A DNA stretch of 20,689 nt from CAYMEK01 sp964389305 (GTDB lineage Bacteria; Spirochaetota; Spirochaetia; SZUA-6; DRHE01), in NCBI GenBank assembly GCA_964389305.1, contig CAYMEK010000069.1:1-20689 (forward strand). The letters run 5' to 3'. Position numbers and translations under genes: made by a program. The notes under the pieces were generated by a model that was not told where the DNA came from, searched no databases, and saw only the letters and a list, made by a program, of their open reading frames with translations. Below are positions 14,563 through 20,689 of this stretch, in pieces. The first letter of the stretch is position 1, and each line of letters opens with the position of its first letter.

Positions 14563-15356
14563 GCCCGGGAAAAATCCTGCGCCTGAAGTCGATCTTTTAC
14601 CGCGGCGACGGCCGCACCGTGATCGTGGCCCTAGATCACGGCGGTATCGCCGGCCCGCTGCCGGGGATCGTTAAGCCAGCTTCGCTTCTGCGTTCCTGTA
14701 TTCAGGGAGGGGTCGATGCGGTCCTGACTACCCGGGGATTTGTAAGAGCCGCGATCGAAGAGTGGTCGCCCCACGCCGCCCTCATCCTGCGGCTGACGGG
14801 AGGATTTACGATGCTGGGCGGTAGGTTCGAGGAGCAGCAGATCTCCGGCCCGGAGACAGCCTTGCGCTACGCCGCCGCGGCGGCGGTGGTGACCGTGAAG
14901 TTCGGCCACCCCAAAGAGGGTGATTTCATCCGCCAGGCGTCCTTGATGGCTGACGCTTGCGAGCAGTGGAGCCTGCCGCTTATGGTCGAGGCCGTGCCCG
15001 CCGGTACGGCGCAGGCTTCCGGCGATCCGCAGAGCGTCAAGCTGGCCGCCCGGGCAGCCCAGGAGATCGGCGCCGATATCGTGAAAAGCTGCTACACGGG
15101 CGATCCGGACAGCTTCCACGCCGTGGTGGAAGGCTGCCCTGCGCCGGTAGTTATCCTAGGCGGTGAGAAGACGGAGGATCTCGGGCGGCTTTTCCACGAG
15201 GTTTACGGCTCCCTGCAGGCAGGCGGGGCTGGAATCGCGATGGGGAGGAACATCTGGCAGCGCCCCAACCCCCAGGTGGTGGTGGAAGCAATGGTCGGGC
15301 TCGTACATGAAGGCTGGAGTGTCAAGCAGGCCCTGGCCCACACCGCCGGTGGTTGA
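14559..15356 (+). CDS. DhnA/FbaB-type class I aldolase
   Basis: The 265-residue TIM-barrel protein resembles archaeal-type class I fructose-bisphosphate aldolases and related LsrF/DhnA enzymes. I-V-A-L-D-H-G (22-28) is the substrate-binding start. K176 in G-A-D-I-V-K-S-C-Y-T-G-D is the likely Schiff-base lysine. L-G-G-E-K and A-G-G-A-G-I-A-M-G-R-N-I-W-Q form the phosphate site. A ketose phosphate or similar phosphorylated keto-compound is the expected substrate. The GTG start overlaps the dehydrogenase stop (GTGA, 14559-14562). With the dehydrogenase it suggests oxidation of a polyol to a keto-sugar followed by aldol cleavage, but no kinase is present in the window. Confidence 0.85.
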   Translation: MSPGKILRLKSIFYRGDGRTVIVALDHGGIAGPLPGIVKPASLLRSCIQGGVDAVLTTRGFVRAAIEEWSPHAALILRLTGGFTMLGGRFEEQQISGPETALRYAAAAAVVTVKFGHPKEGDFIRQASLMADACEQWSLPLMVEAVPAGTAQASGDPQSVKLAARAAQEIGADIVKSCYTGDPDSFHAVVEGCPAPVVILGGEKTEDLGRLFHEVYGSLQAGGAGIAMGRNIWQRPNPQVVVEAMVGLVHEGWSVKQALAHTAGG

Positions 15357-15405
15357 GGTTGCCGCGGGAGGAGGTGCGCCGGCGGACGAGCGCCGCTCCA
15401 TGTGT

Positions 15406-15639
15406 TCAGCCCCCGCCAATGGGAAGAAACAACTGCAGCCTGTCACCTTCCTGCAACACGCAGGAAAGTGATTTCTTTTTGCCATTGACGTAGCACAGCA
15501 GATACTTGTGCTGCTCCTCCCGAACTCCCAAGCTGCTGAGCAGCCCTCCGATCGAGGTATCATGCGGAACCTCGACCTCACCGACACTTTTCACATTCGC
15601 GAGCTTGAGGACAGCCGAACGCTGCAGGACTATTTTCAT
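15406..15639 (-). CDS. ThiS/MoaD-like sulfur-carrier protein
   Basis: The 77-residue protein has the ubiquitin-like fold pattern of ThiS and MoaD: an opening strand M-K-I-V-L-Q, the region T-S-I-G-G-L-L-S-S-L-G-V, then Y-V-N-G-K-K and L-Q-E-G-D-R-L-Q-L-F-L-P-I-G-G-G at the end. The terminal di-glycine is the thiocarboxylation site; here there are three glycines. The inner ATG (15639) is chosen over an in-frame ATG at 15678 because GAAAGGCG precedes it at good distance and it begins the first strand. No thiazole or molybdopterin gene is adjacent, so the carrier's client is unknown. Confidence 0.75.
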   Translation of the reverse strand: MKIVLQRSAVLKLANVKSVGEVEVPHDTSIGGLLSSLGVREEQHKYLLCYVNGKKKSLSCVLQEGDRLQLFLPIGGG

Positions 15640-15660
15640 TAATACGCCTTTCGCCTGGTA

Positions 15661-15689
15661 AAAATAAGGGCTGGACAACAGAGAATCAA
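15661..15689 (-). promoter_or_regulatory. candidate promoter of the ThiS/MoaD-like gene
   Basis: On the minus strand TTGATT (15689-15684) and TATTTT (15666-15661) are separated by 17 bp, about 20 bp before the chosen ATG. Both hexamers match the consensus at 4 of 6. If real, it implies a short leader that still contains the GAAAGGCG site, and it favours the ATG at 15639 over that at 15678. Confidence 0.35.
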
Positions 15690-15737
15690 GAGTGTAGCTT
15701 CACCGTTGTGAGAGGTGACATAATTCCCTCGCCTGCG

Positions 15738-15746
15738 TGTTATACT
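15738..15746 (+). promoter_or_regulatory. extended -10 promoter of the sigma/anti-sigma/caspase operon
   Basis: TG (15738-15739), one base, then TATACT (15741-15746) form an extended -10. The best -35 match is TGACAT at 15716-15721 with a 19-bp spacer, which is poor, as extended -10 promoters allow. No ECF-type -35 (GGAAC-like) is seen, so the operon may be driven by the housekeeping sigma factor. Confidence 0.5.
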
Positions 15747-15775
15747 AGGTAGATAGCAGACAAAAAGGATCCTTC

Positions 15776-16264
15776 TTGGCTATCGACGTCGAGGCTCTTT
15801 ACAGGAAGTACGGACCCATGGTGCTCAGACGCTGCCGTCAGCTCCTGCAGAACGAGGAAAAGGCTCTGGACGCCATGCAGGATACGTTCGTACAGCTCCT
15901 GCGCCACCGCAGCAGGCTGACCGCAGACGCTCCGTGCAGCTTGCTGTACAGGATCGCGACTAATATCTGCCTGAACGTGATGCGCAGCGAGAAGCGCAAG
16001 CCGGTGGGCGGAAGGGATGAGCTGTTGATGGAGATTGCTTGCGTGGACGAACATGAAGAGCGCTCTCTGGCCCGGGCCTTTCTCGATGACCTGTTCAGCC
16101 AGGAGAAGGCCTCCACGCGGATGATTGCGGTTCTCCATTACGTGGACAGGTTCACCCTGGAACAAACTGCAGCCGAGGTTGGCCTGTCTATCTCGGGGGT
16201 ACGCAAGAGGCTTAGAGCTTTGCGAAAACGGGGCTTAGCCCTGGAGGGAGTACAAACCGTATGA
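15776..16264 (+). CDS. sigma-70 family (ECF-like) RNA polymerase sigma factor
   Basis: The 162-residue protein has region 2 at about 1-75 (L-Y-R-K-Y-G-P-M-V-L-R-R-C-R-Q-L-L, then A-M-Q-D-T-F-V-Q-L-L and Y-R-I-A-T-N-I-C-L-N). Region 4 lies at about 105-152 (T-L-E-Q-T-A-A-E-V-G-L-S-I-S-G-V-R-K-R-L), the helix-turn-helix that reads the -35. There is no region 1 or 3, as in ECF sigma factors. The start is TTG with AAGGAT (15765-15770) five bases upstream; no better start exists. The stop overlaps the anti-sigma-like gene (ATGA, 16261-16264). The tight coupling suggests the two proteins are made in equal amounts and that the second restrains the first. Confidence 0.85.
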   Translation: MAIDVEALYRKYGPMVLRRCRQLLQNEEKALDAMQDTFVQLLRHRSRLTADAPCSLLYRIATNICLNVMRSEKRKPVGGRDELLMEIACVDEHEERSLARAFLDDLFSQEKASTRMIAVLHYVDRFTLEQTAAEVGLSISGVRKRLRALRKRGLALEGVQTV

Positions 16265-17127
16265 AGGAACACGGTAAGATTCCCGAGCTGTACATAGAAA
16301 AGTTGCTTCTGGATGAGCTGCCGCCTGATGAGAAGGAGCAGCTGCTGAGGGATCCCGAGGTCCGGCGCCGGGTGGCGGAGCTGGAAGCCTCGAACAGGAG
16401 GATCCTGGCAGAGTATCCGCCGGAGGCGATGGCCCAGGCAATCCGCCGCCGCGAGCTGCAGTCCCGGGGCGGGGTCGAAGCTCAGGCAGGGCGGCTCGAG
16501 CAAAAGCAGATACGGAAGCAGGAAAGTCCCCGATACCCAGGCCGGCGCCGATTGGAAGGGCGGAGGTCCGGCGGAGCGGATCGCCTGAGAACTCTGGTAC
16601 CGGCTTTCGGATTCGCCGTATTGGTTCTGGCGGCGGCGGTTGTGCTGGTAACCCGCTGGACTGCCGTTTTTGCTCCGGAAAGCCCGACCGAGGAGATTCG
16701 GCTCAAGGGCAGCGGGGCGCACCTGGTTTTATACAGGAACACGGCCTCCGGCGCCGAAATCCTTCAGGATGGGGAAAAGGTCGGCGAAGGCGACACCCTG
16801 CAGATAGGATACGTGGCGGCCGGCCAAGCCTACGGTGTGATTCTCTCGGTGGACGGCAGAGGAACGGTTACGGTACACCTGCCCTCCGCTTCCTCCGTAG
16901 CCCAGCCGCTGGATCAGGAGGGAATCGTGCTGATGCCTTTCGCCTACCAGCTCGATGACGCACCGGAATTCGAACGCTTTTTCTTCGTTACTTCTAAAGA
17001 GGAGTTTGACCTTACTGCCGTATTGAAGCCGGCCAGGAAACTGGCGGATGCGCCCGAACGAGCGAAAACGGACCGCCTGGCGCTCCCGGAAGAACTGGAG
17101 CAAACATCGCTGCTGCTTCTGAAGTGA
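16261..17127 (+). CDS. single-pass anti-sigma-like protein with DUF4384-like outer domain
   Basis: The 288-residue protein has a short cytoplasmic helical start (Y-I-E-K-L-L-L-D-E-L-P-P-D-E-K-E-Q-L-L) like that of zinc-free anti-sigma factors, with no cysteines for a ZAS motif. A basic linker (about 68-108) and one membrane helix (111-131, L-V-P-A-F-G-F-A-V-L-V-L-A-A-A-V-V-L-V) follow. The outer domain (about 150-250) contains V-G-E-G-D-T-L-Q-I-G-Y and G-V-I-L-S-V-D-G-R-G-T-V-T-V-H-L-P, resembling the DUF4384 pattern found with caspase-like proteins. It could sense an extracytoplasmic cue and release the sigma factor. Its stop overlaps a GTG of the next gene. Confidence 0.65.
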   Translation: MKEHGKIPELYIEKLLLDELPPDEKEQLLRDPEVRRRVAELEASNRRILAEYPPEAMAQAIRRRELQSRGGVEAQAGRLEQKQIRKQESPRYPGRRRLEGRRSGGADRLRTLVPAFGFAVLVLAAAVVLVTRWTAVFAPESPTEEIRLKGSGAHLVLYRNTASGAEILQDGEKVGEGDTLQIGYVAAGQAYGVILSVDGRGTVTVHLPSASSVAQPLDQEGIVLMPFAYQLDDAPEFERFFFVTSKEEFDLTAVLKPARKLADAPERAKTDRLALPEELEQTSLLLLK

Positions 17128-17141
17128 AGGTCGAGGATGCA

Positions 17142-19415
17142 ATGAAACGGATCTCGTTGCTGCTGCTTATAGCGCTTTCAGCTACCTCGCTGTTTGCCGA
17201 TCAGGCTTCGGAGCAGGCCTTGAGACGCTTCGCCATGTTCATCGGTTCCAACGACGGCGGCCATCAGCGGGTACGGCTTAAATACGCCGAGAGCGATGCC
17301 CGAGCCATGGCCGGGCTGATGCAGGAGCTGGGCGGGGTGGCTCCGGAGGACAGCCTGGTACTGCTCGCTCCTACTTCCTCCGATCTGGAGGCCGCTTTCC
17401 ATAAGGTAGGCGCCCGCATTCGCCGGGCTCATGAGCAGGCCCGCCGGGTCGAATTCCTGCTCTACTATTCGGGGCACTCGGACGAGCGGGGACTGCTGCT
17501 CGGAGAGGAGCGGGTCGATTATACCGACCTCAAGGAGGCCGTGCAGGGTGTCCAGGCGGACGTCAATATCGCGATTCTCGATTCCTGTTTCTCCGGGGCC
17601 TTTACCCGGCTGAAAGGCGGCAGCAGGCAAGCCCCCTTCATGCTCGATGAATCGGTTCAGATGAAAGGGCATGCTTTCCTGACTTCCAGCTCGGCCGACG
17701 AGTCGGCCCAGGAGTCGGACCATATACAGGGTTCTTTCTTCACCCATTACCTGATCGCAGGGCTGCGCGGAGCCGCAGACGCAACCAGGGACGAGCAGAT
17801 TTCCCTGAACGAGGCTTACCACTATGCCTTCTCGGAGACCCTGGCTCGCACCGAAACCAGCCAGGCGGGCGCCCAGCATCCCTCGTACAATATCCAGCTA
17901 ACCGGGACCGGGGATCTGACCATGACGGACTTGCGAGCCGCTACCTCCGGCGTCCTGCTTCTCGGAGATCTGGAAGGGCGTCTGTATGTCAGAGGTGCAA
18001 CGGGTAATTTGATTGCGGAGATTCGCAAAAAACCCGATATCCCCGTGCTGCTGGCCTTACCGGCCGGCCGCTACTCCCTCACCCTGGATCGGGAGGGCCG
18101 CAGCTTCGTCTCCTCTCTGCTGCTGCGTTCGGGCGAGCGTCAGAGCTTGGGTTTTACCGATTTCCAGCCGACCGGCAGGGAGAGAACCTATACCCGCGGG
18201 GATCAGCCGGCTGAAAATAACGAGGAGGGAACCGGATCGCCGTCGGAAACCAGCGCTTCTGGGCCTACCGGGGAGCCGCCTGTAGCACACGCTCCCTTCG
18301 TCTTTTCGGTTTTGCCCTCTATGGAGGATGGCGGGGAAGAACCTACAGTATATACCCTGTCTTTAAACCTGCTGGTAGGCTCCGTGTACGGGATTCGGGG
18401 CGCCCAACTCTCTACCATCCTGGGTAGCACGAAGAGCGACCTGAGCGGTGTCCAGGGTTCCGGCGTGGGCAATACCATCGAAGGGGACCTCCTCGGCGTG
18501 CAGTATGCCGGAGTGTTCAACATCGTCGAAGGTAAGTCCAAGGCGGTGCAATACGCCGGTGTGTTCAATACAGTCGAGGGTGAAGGGTCTTACCTCCAGG
18601 CGGCCGGAGTTTTCAACACCTCGGGCGAATCGTTTACGGGAGCCCAGGCCGCCGGTGTGTTCAACATCAACGAAGGAAAGTTGAGCGGAGTTCAGATGGC
18701 AGGGGTGTTCAATATGGGCGAAGGGCCGCTGGCGGGCGCCCAAGTTGCCGGGGTGTTCAACCGCGCCGCCAAAGTATCGGGCGCCCAGGTTGGCGTGGTG
18801 AACATCGGACAGGACGTGGACGGTACCCAAATCGGTCTGGTCAATATAGCCGCCGGCCAGGTCAGGGGGACCCAGATCGGTCTGGTGAACATCTCGCGAG
18901 ACCTGTACGGCATTCCGATTGGTCTGATCAATGTGGTGGAGGAGGGTATTTTCCACGTTTCAGCCTGGTTCTCCGAGCTCGGTATGGGCTACCTCGGACT
19001 GGAGATGGGAAGCCGCTACGTTTATACCCTGCTGTACAGCGGCATGGATGTGGAGGGAGGAGACTCCCCCGACCTCTATACGGCAGCCCTCGGCTTCGGC
19101 CTTCACGTTCCGGTAGGCCCCTTTTTCGTCGACACGGATCTGAGCGCCAAGGTCGCCTGGACCGGGTTCGACGACAAAGAGCTGGCCGCCGCCTTCGCCG
19201 ACGAAGATCTGTCGCCGGTGTGGCCTTCCGCCCGTATCCTGGCCGGCGTGCGGGTGCTGGACTTCGTCTCCATTTTCGGCGGCATACTGTTCGACTTCTA
19301 CCTTCCCGGACGCACGATCCAGTCCGGTCTGCACCAGGGCTCTTCGTTCACGATAGATTTCTGGAACAACCCGGCTGTGGTATATACCAAGCTGTTCGCG
19401 GGGTTCAAGCTCTAA
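17142..19415 (+). CDS. secreted caspase-family (C14) protein with AGVFN repeats and beta-rich C-terminus
   Basis: The 757-residue protein has a signal peptide (1-19, M-K-R-I-S-L-L-L-L-I-A-L-S-A-T-S-L-F-A). A caspase-like domain spans about 25-260, with catalytic H112 in Y-Y-S-G-H-S-D and C149 in I-L-D-S-C-F-S-G-A-F. A carbohydrate-binding-like or PEGA-like stretch (about 270-345) and a Ser/Glu/Pro-rich linker follow. About eleven AGVFN-type repeats lie at 434-601. The C-terminal region has alternating hydrophobic beta-strands ending A-G-F-K-L, possibly outer-membrane or surface associated. The ATG at 17142 with GAGG close by is preferred to the GTG at 17124, which has no ribosome binding site. 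It is the last gene of the sigma/anti-sigma operon. Confidence 0.8.
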   Translation: MKRISLLLLIALSATSLFADQASEQALRRFAMFIGSNDGGHQRVRLKYAESDARAMAGLMQELGGVAPEDSLVLLAPTSSDLEAAFHKVGARIRRAHEQARRVEFLLYYSGHSDERGLLLGEERVDYTDLKEAVQGVQADVNIAILDSCFSGAFTRLKGGSRQAPFMLDESVQMKGHAFLTSSSADESAQESDHIQGSFFTHYLIAGLRGAADATRDEQISLNEAYHYAFSETLARTETSQAGAQHPSYNIQLTGTGDLTMTDLRAATSGVLLLGDLEGRLYVRGATGNLIAEIRKKPDIPVLLALPAGRYSLTLDREGRSFVSSLLLRSGERQSLGFTDFQPTGRERTYTRGDQPAENNEEGTGSPSETSASGPTGEPPVAHAPFVFSVLPSMEDGGEEPTVYTLSLNLLVGSVYGIRGAQLSTILGSTKSDLSGVQGSGVGNTIEGDLLGVQYAGVFNIVEGKSKAVQYAGVFNTVEGEGSYLQAAGVFNTSGESFTGAQAAGVFNINEGKLSGVQMAGVFNMGEGPLAGAQVAGVFNRAAKVSGAQVGVVNIGQDVDGTQIGLVNIAAGQVRGTQIGLVNISRDLYGIPIGLINVVEEGIFHVSAWFSELGMGYLGLEMGSRYVYTLLYSGMDVEGGDSPDLYTAALGFGLHVPVGPFFVDTDLSAKVAWTGFDDKELAAAFADEDLSPVWPSARILAGVRVLDFVSIFGGILFDFYLPGRTIQSGLHQGSSFTIDFWNNPAVVYTKLFAGFKL
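18441..18945 (+). repeat. in-frame tandem repeats coding G-x-Q-x-A-G-V-F-N units
   Basis: About eleven units of 14-17 residues occur. Units two to seven keep Q-x-A-G-V-F-N; later ones drift to Q-V-G-V-V-N, Q-I-G-L-V-N and P-I-G-L-I-N. The conserved part is probably a beta-strand and turn, so the block may form a solenoid or barrel-like surface. The pattern recalls surface-repeat proteins of Leptospira and other spirochaetes. The DNA is much more diverged than the protein pattern, so this is an old duplication under selection rather than a recent expansion. Confidence 0.8.
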
Positions 19416-19469
19416 GGCCTGCAAGCCAGCCAGCAGCGAACGAGCATCCGCCGCGGCCTCCTGCAGGCC
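19416..19469 (+). other. 8-bp inverted repeat after the caspase-like gene
   Basis: GGCCTGCA (19416-19423, directly after the stop) and TGCAGGCC (19462-19469) are perfect inverted copies 38 bases apart. No T-run follows. It could be a weak terminator or mRNA-end structure; the wide loop makes this uncertain. The rest of 19416-19546 holds no gene. Confidence 0.3.
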
Positions 19470-19509
19470 AGGCGATCTTCACGGCCGCGGGCGTCTCTCA
19501 AACATAATC

Positions 19510-19530
19510 TTGACAATTCGCCGAAGGAGG
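19510..19530 (+). promoter_or_regulatory. upstream signals of the NfeD gene: consensus -35 and distant Shine-Dalgarno
   Basis: TTGACA (19510-19515) is a perfect -35, but the expected -10 window (about 19533-19540) holds only GATTTT/TTTTTA. AAGGAGG (19524-19530) is a strong ribosome binding site placed 16 bases before the first ATG; if the -35 were used, this site would precede the start of the transcript. The two signals therefore cannot both serve one mRNA, and the AAGGAGG suggests transcription starts further upstream. Confidence 0.3.
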
Positions 19531-19546
19531 GAGATTTTTACTGTAG

Positions 19547-20689
19547 ATGATGCGTCCCTTCTCGAGGCGGATATTTTACCTCATCCTCTTTTGCGGGCTC
19601 CTGCTCCCATTGTGGGCTCAAGGCGGTAATTCGCAAACAGATGCTTATGTCATCCCTATCGAGGGGGAGATCAACCGTTCGCTGACCATCTTTATCCGCC
19701 GCGGTATCCAGGAGGCCGAAAGAGCCGGAGCCTCCACCATTATCTTCGAGATCGACACCTTCGGCGGCCGGGTGGACTCGGCCCTGCAGATCACCACCCT
19801 GATCGGCGGGGTCGACGAGATCGAAACCGTGGCCTACGTGCCGGCCACGCCCGAAGGAACCGGAGTAAGCTGGTCGGCGGGTTCCTTGATTTCCTTCTCC
19901 TGCGACCGCATCTACATGGCGCCGGGGACCTCGATGGGCGCGGCTGCGCCGGTCTACCAGACCGCCGAGGGCATGGAAGCGGCTCCGGAGAAGACCGTCA
20001 GCGCCGTCAGGGCGCAGATGGCGGCCCTGGCCGAGAAGAACGGTTACCCCAAGGGCGTCGCCCTGGCCATGGTGGATATGGACGTGGAGCTGATCGAGGT
20101 CTACCTGGGCGGGAAGCTCCAGGTCAGCACAACGGCGGACCTGCCCGACCTGGAGCGCCAGGCCGCTCAGGAAGGTCTCACCCTGGAAAAAGGAAAGACG
20201 ATTTCCCCCAAGGGAAAGCTGCTTACCCTGACCGCCGGGGAAGCGGAGAAATACGGGGTATCCACGGCCACGGTGGCCAGCCTGGCGGCTCTCTACGAGC
20301 TGCTCGGGATTTCCGCCGCTTCGGTGAAAAAGATCGAAGAGAGCGTGCCCGACAAGCTGGTCTCGATCATAACGGGCGCCGCCGTGACTTCCCTGCTGGT
20401 GCTCGTCGGGCTGGTCGCCCTGTACCTGGAGATTACCAGCCCTGGTTTCGGCATTCCGGGAACCATCGCCATCATCGCCTTTCTCATCATCTTCCTGGGC
20501 GGTGCCCTGCTGGGCACGGTCGGCTCCCTGGAGATCATCCTCTTCATCCTCGGGGTTATACTCCTGGTGGTGGAGATCTTTCTCATTCCCGGCTTCGGCG
20601 TGGCCGGGATCTCCGGGATCGTGTTCATGGTGGCGGCCCTGGTGCTCTCCAGGCAGGAGTTCATCATCCCCCGGGTGCCCTGGCAGTGG
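19547..20689 (+). CDS. NfeD-family ClpP-class membrane serine protease (3' end outside window)
   Basis: The frame stays open to the window edge (381 codons). A signal peptide (about 1-24, L-I-L-F-C-G-L-L-L-P-L-W-A-Q-G) precedes a ClpP/crotonase-like domain (about 30-235) with I-F-E-I-D-T-F-G-G-R-V-D-S-A, the nucleophile S113 in S-W-S-A-G-S-L-I-S-F and the likely catalytic K149 in A-P-E-K-T-V. This Ser-Lys dyad fits archaeal PH1510-type NfeD proteases. At least three membrane helices follow (about 275-380), with the family's L-E-I-T-S-P-G-F-G-I-P-G and I-P-G-F-G-V-A-G turns. It probably cleaves membrane proteins together with a stomatin-like partner, not visible here. The C-terminal OB-like domain is cut off. 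Two tandem ATGs occur at 19547 and 19550. Confidence 0.9.
   Translation, partial: MMRPFSRRIFYLILFCGLLLPLWAQGGNSQTDAYVIPIEGEINRSLTIFIRRGIQEAERAGASTIIFEIDTFGGRVDSALQITTLIGGVDEIETVAYVPATPEGTGVSWSAGSLISFSCDRIYMAPGTSMGAAAPVYQTAEGMEAAPEKTVSAVRAQMAALAEKNGYPKGVALAMVDMDVELIEVYLGGKLQVSTTADLPDLERQAAQEGLTLEKGKTISPKGKLLTLTAGEAEKYGVSTATVASLAALYELLGISAASVKKIEESVPDKLVSIITGAAVTSLLVLVGLVALYLEITSPGFGIPGTIAIIAFLIIFLGGALLGTVGSLEIILFILGVILLVVEIFLIPGFGVAGISGIVFMVAALVLSRQEFIIPRVPWQW

Noticed and set aside
15378..15396. CGGCG/CGCCG hairpin after the aldolase gene as a terminator
   Set aside because: A five-base stem with no T-run in very GC-rich sequence; chance is a fair explanation.
18363..18956. Minus-strand frame with repeated H-x-x-H-x-x-L patterns
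   Set aside because: The repetition is just the reverse of the AGVFN repeats in the caspase-like gene.
1..20689. CRISPR arrays, tRNA or rRNA genes
   Set aside because: No regularly spaced direct repeats, cloverleaf pattern or rRNA core sequence was seen; the only tandem repeats are the in-frame protein repeats at 18441-18945.

Overview
The window is a high-GC bacterial chromosome segment, except for an AT-richer accessory stretch in the first 1.6 kb. It suggests a spirochaete or a similar anaerobe. The reasons are a V-type rather than F-type ATPase operon, and a secreted caspase-family protein with AGVFN-type surface repeats like those I associate with spirochaetes. The assignment is an inference from gene content, not from a marker gene.

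Layout. 1-420: no convincing gene; the minus strand may hold a degraded group II intron end. 421-1556: a small accessory cassette with a near-consensus promoter, a ribbon-helix-helix protein, a 72-residue orphan and a membrane-anchored coiled-coil/TPR-like protein. 1557-2248: gene debris, including a 30-nt diverged copy of part of the preceding gene and a frameshifted minus-strand VIT1/CCC1-family pseudogene. 2249-10994: a complete V-type ATPase operon in the order G/H-C-I-K-F-E-A-B-D, continuing without a break into a UspA-like protein and a PTS EIIA (PtsN-like) protein up to 11947. 12051-12890: a HisJ-type PHP phosphatase on the minus strand. 13037-15356: an overlapping MerR regulator, zinc alcohol dehydrogenase and DhnA-type aldolase operon, driven by a consensus promoter whose palindromic -10 may also serve hisJ. 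15406-15639: a ThiS/MoaD-like protein on the minus strand. 15776-19415: a tightly coupled trio of sigma factor, single-pass anti-sigma-like protein and secreted caspase-like protein with AGVFN repeats and a beta-rich C-terminus. 19547 to the window end: the 5' part of an NfeD/ClpP-class membrane serine protease.

How the genes work together. The ATPase operon encodes every core subunit of a rotary V/A-type enzyme: catalytic A3B3, central stalk D/F, socket C, peripheral E and G/H, and membrane I and K. The K subunit is a single hairpin behind a signal peptide, as in Thermus. The trailing UspA and EIIA genes hint that the enzyme is linked to stress or phosphotransfer signalling. The MerR operon looks like a self-contained sugar or polyol catabolic module, and its regulator carries a four-cysteine tail. 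The sigma/anti-sigma/caspase operon is the best candidate for an under-described system: a transmembrane signalling pair coupled to a predicted extracytoplasmic caspase-like protease attached to a surface repeat domain.
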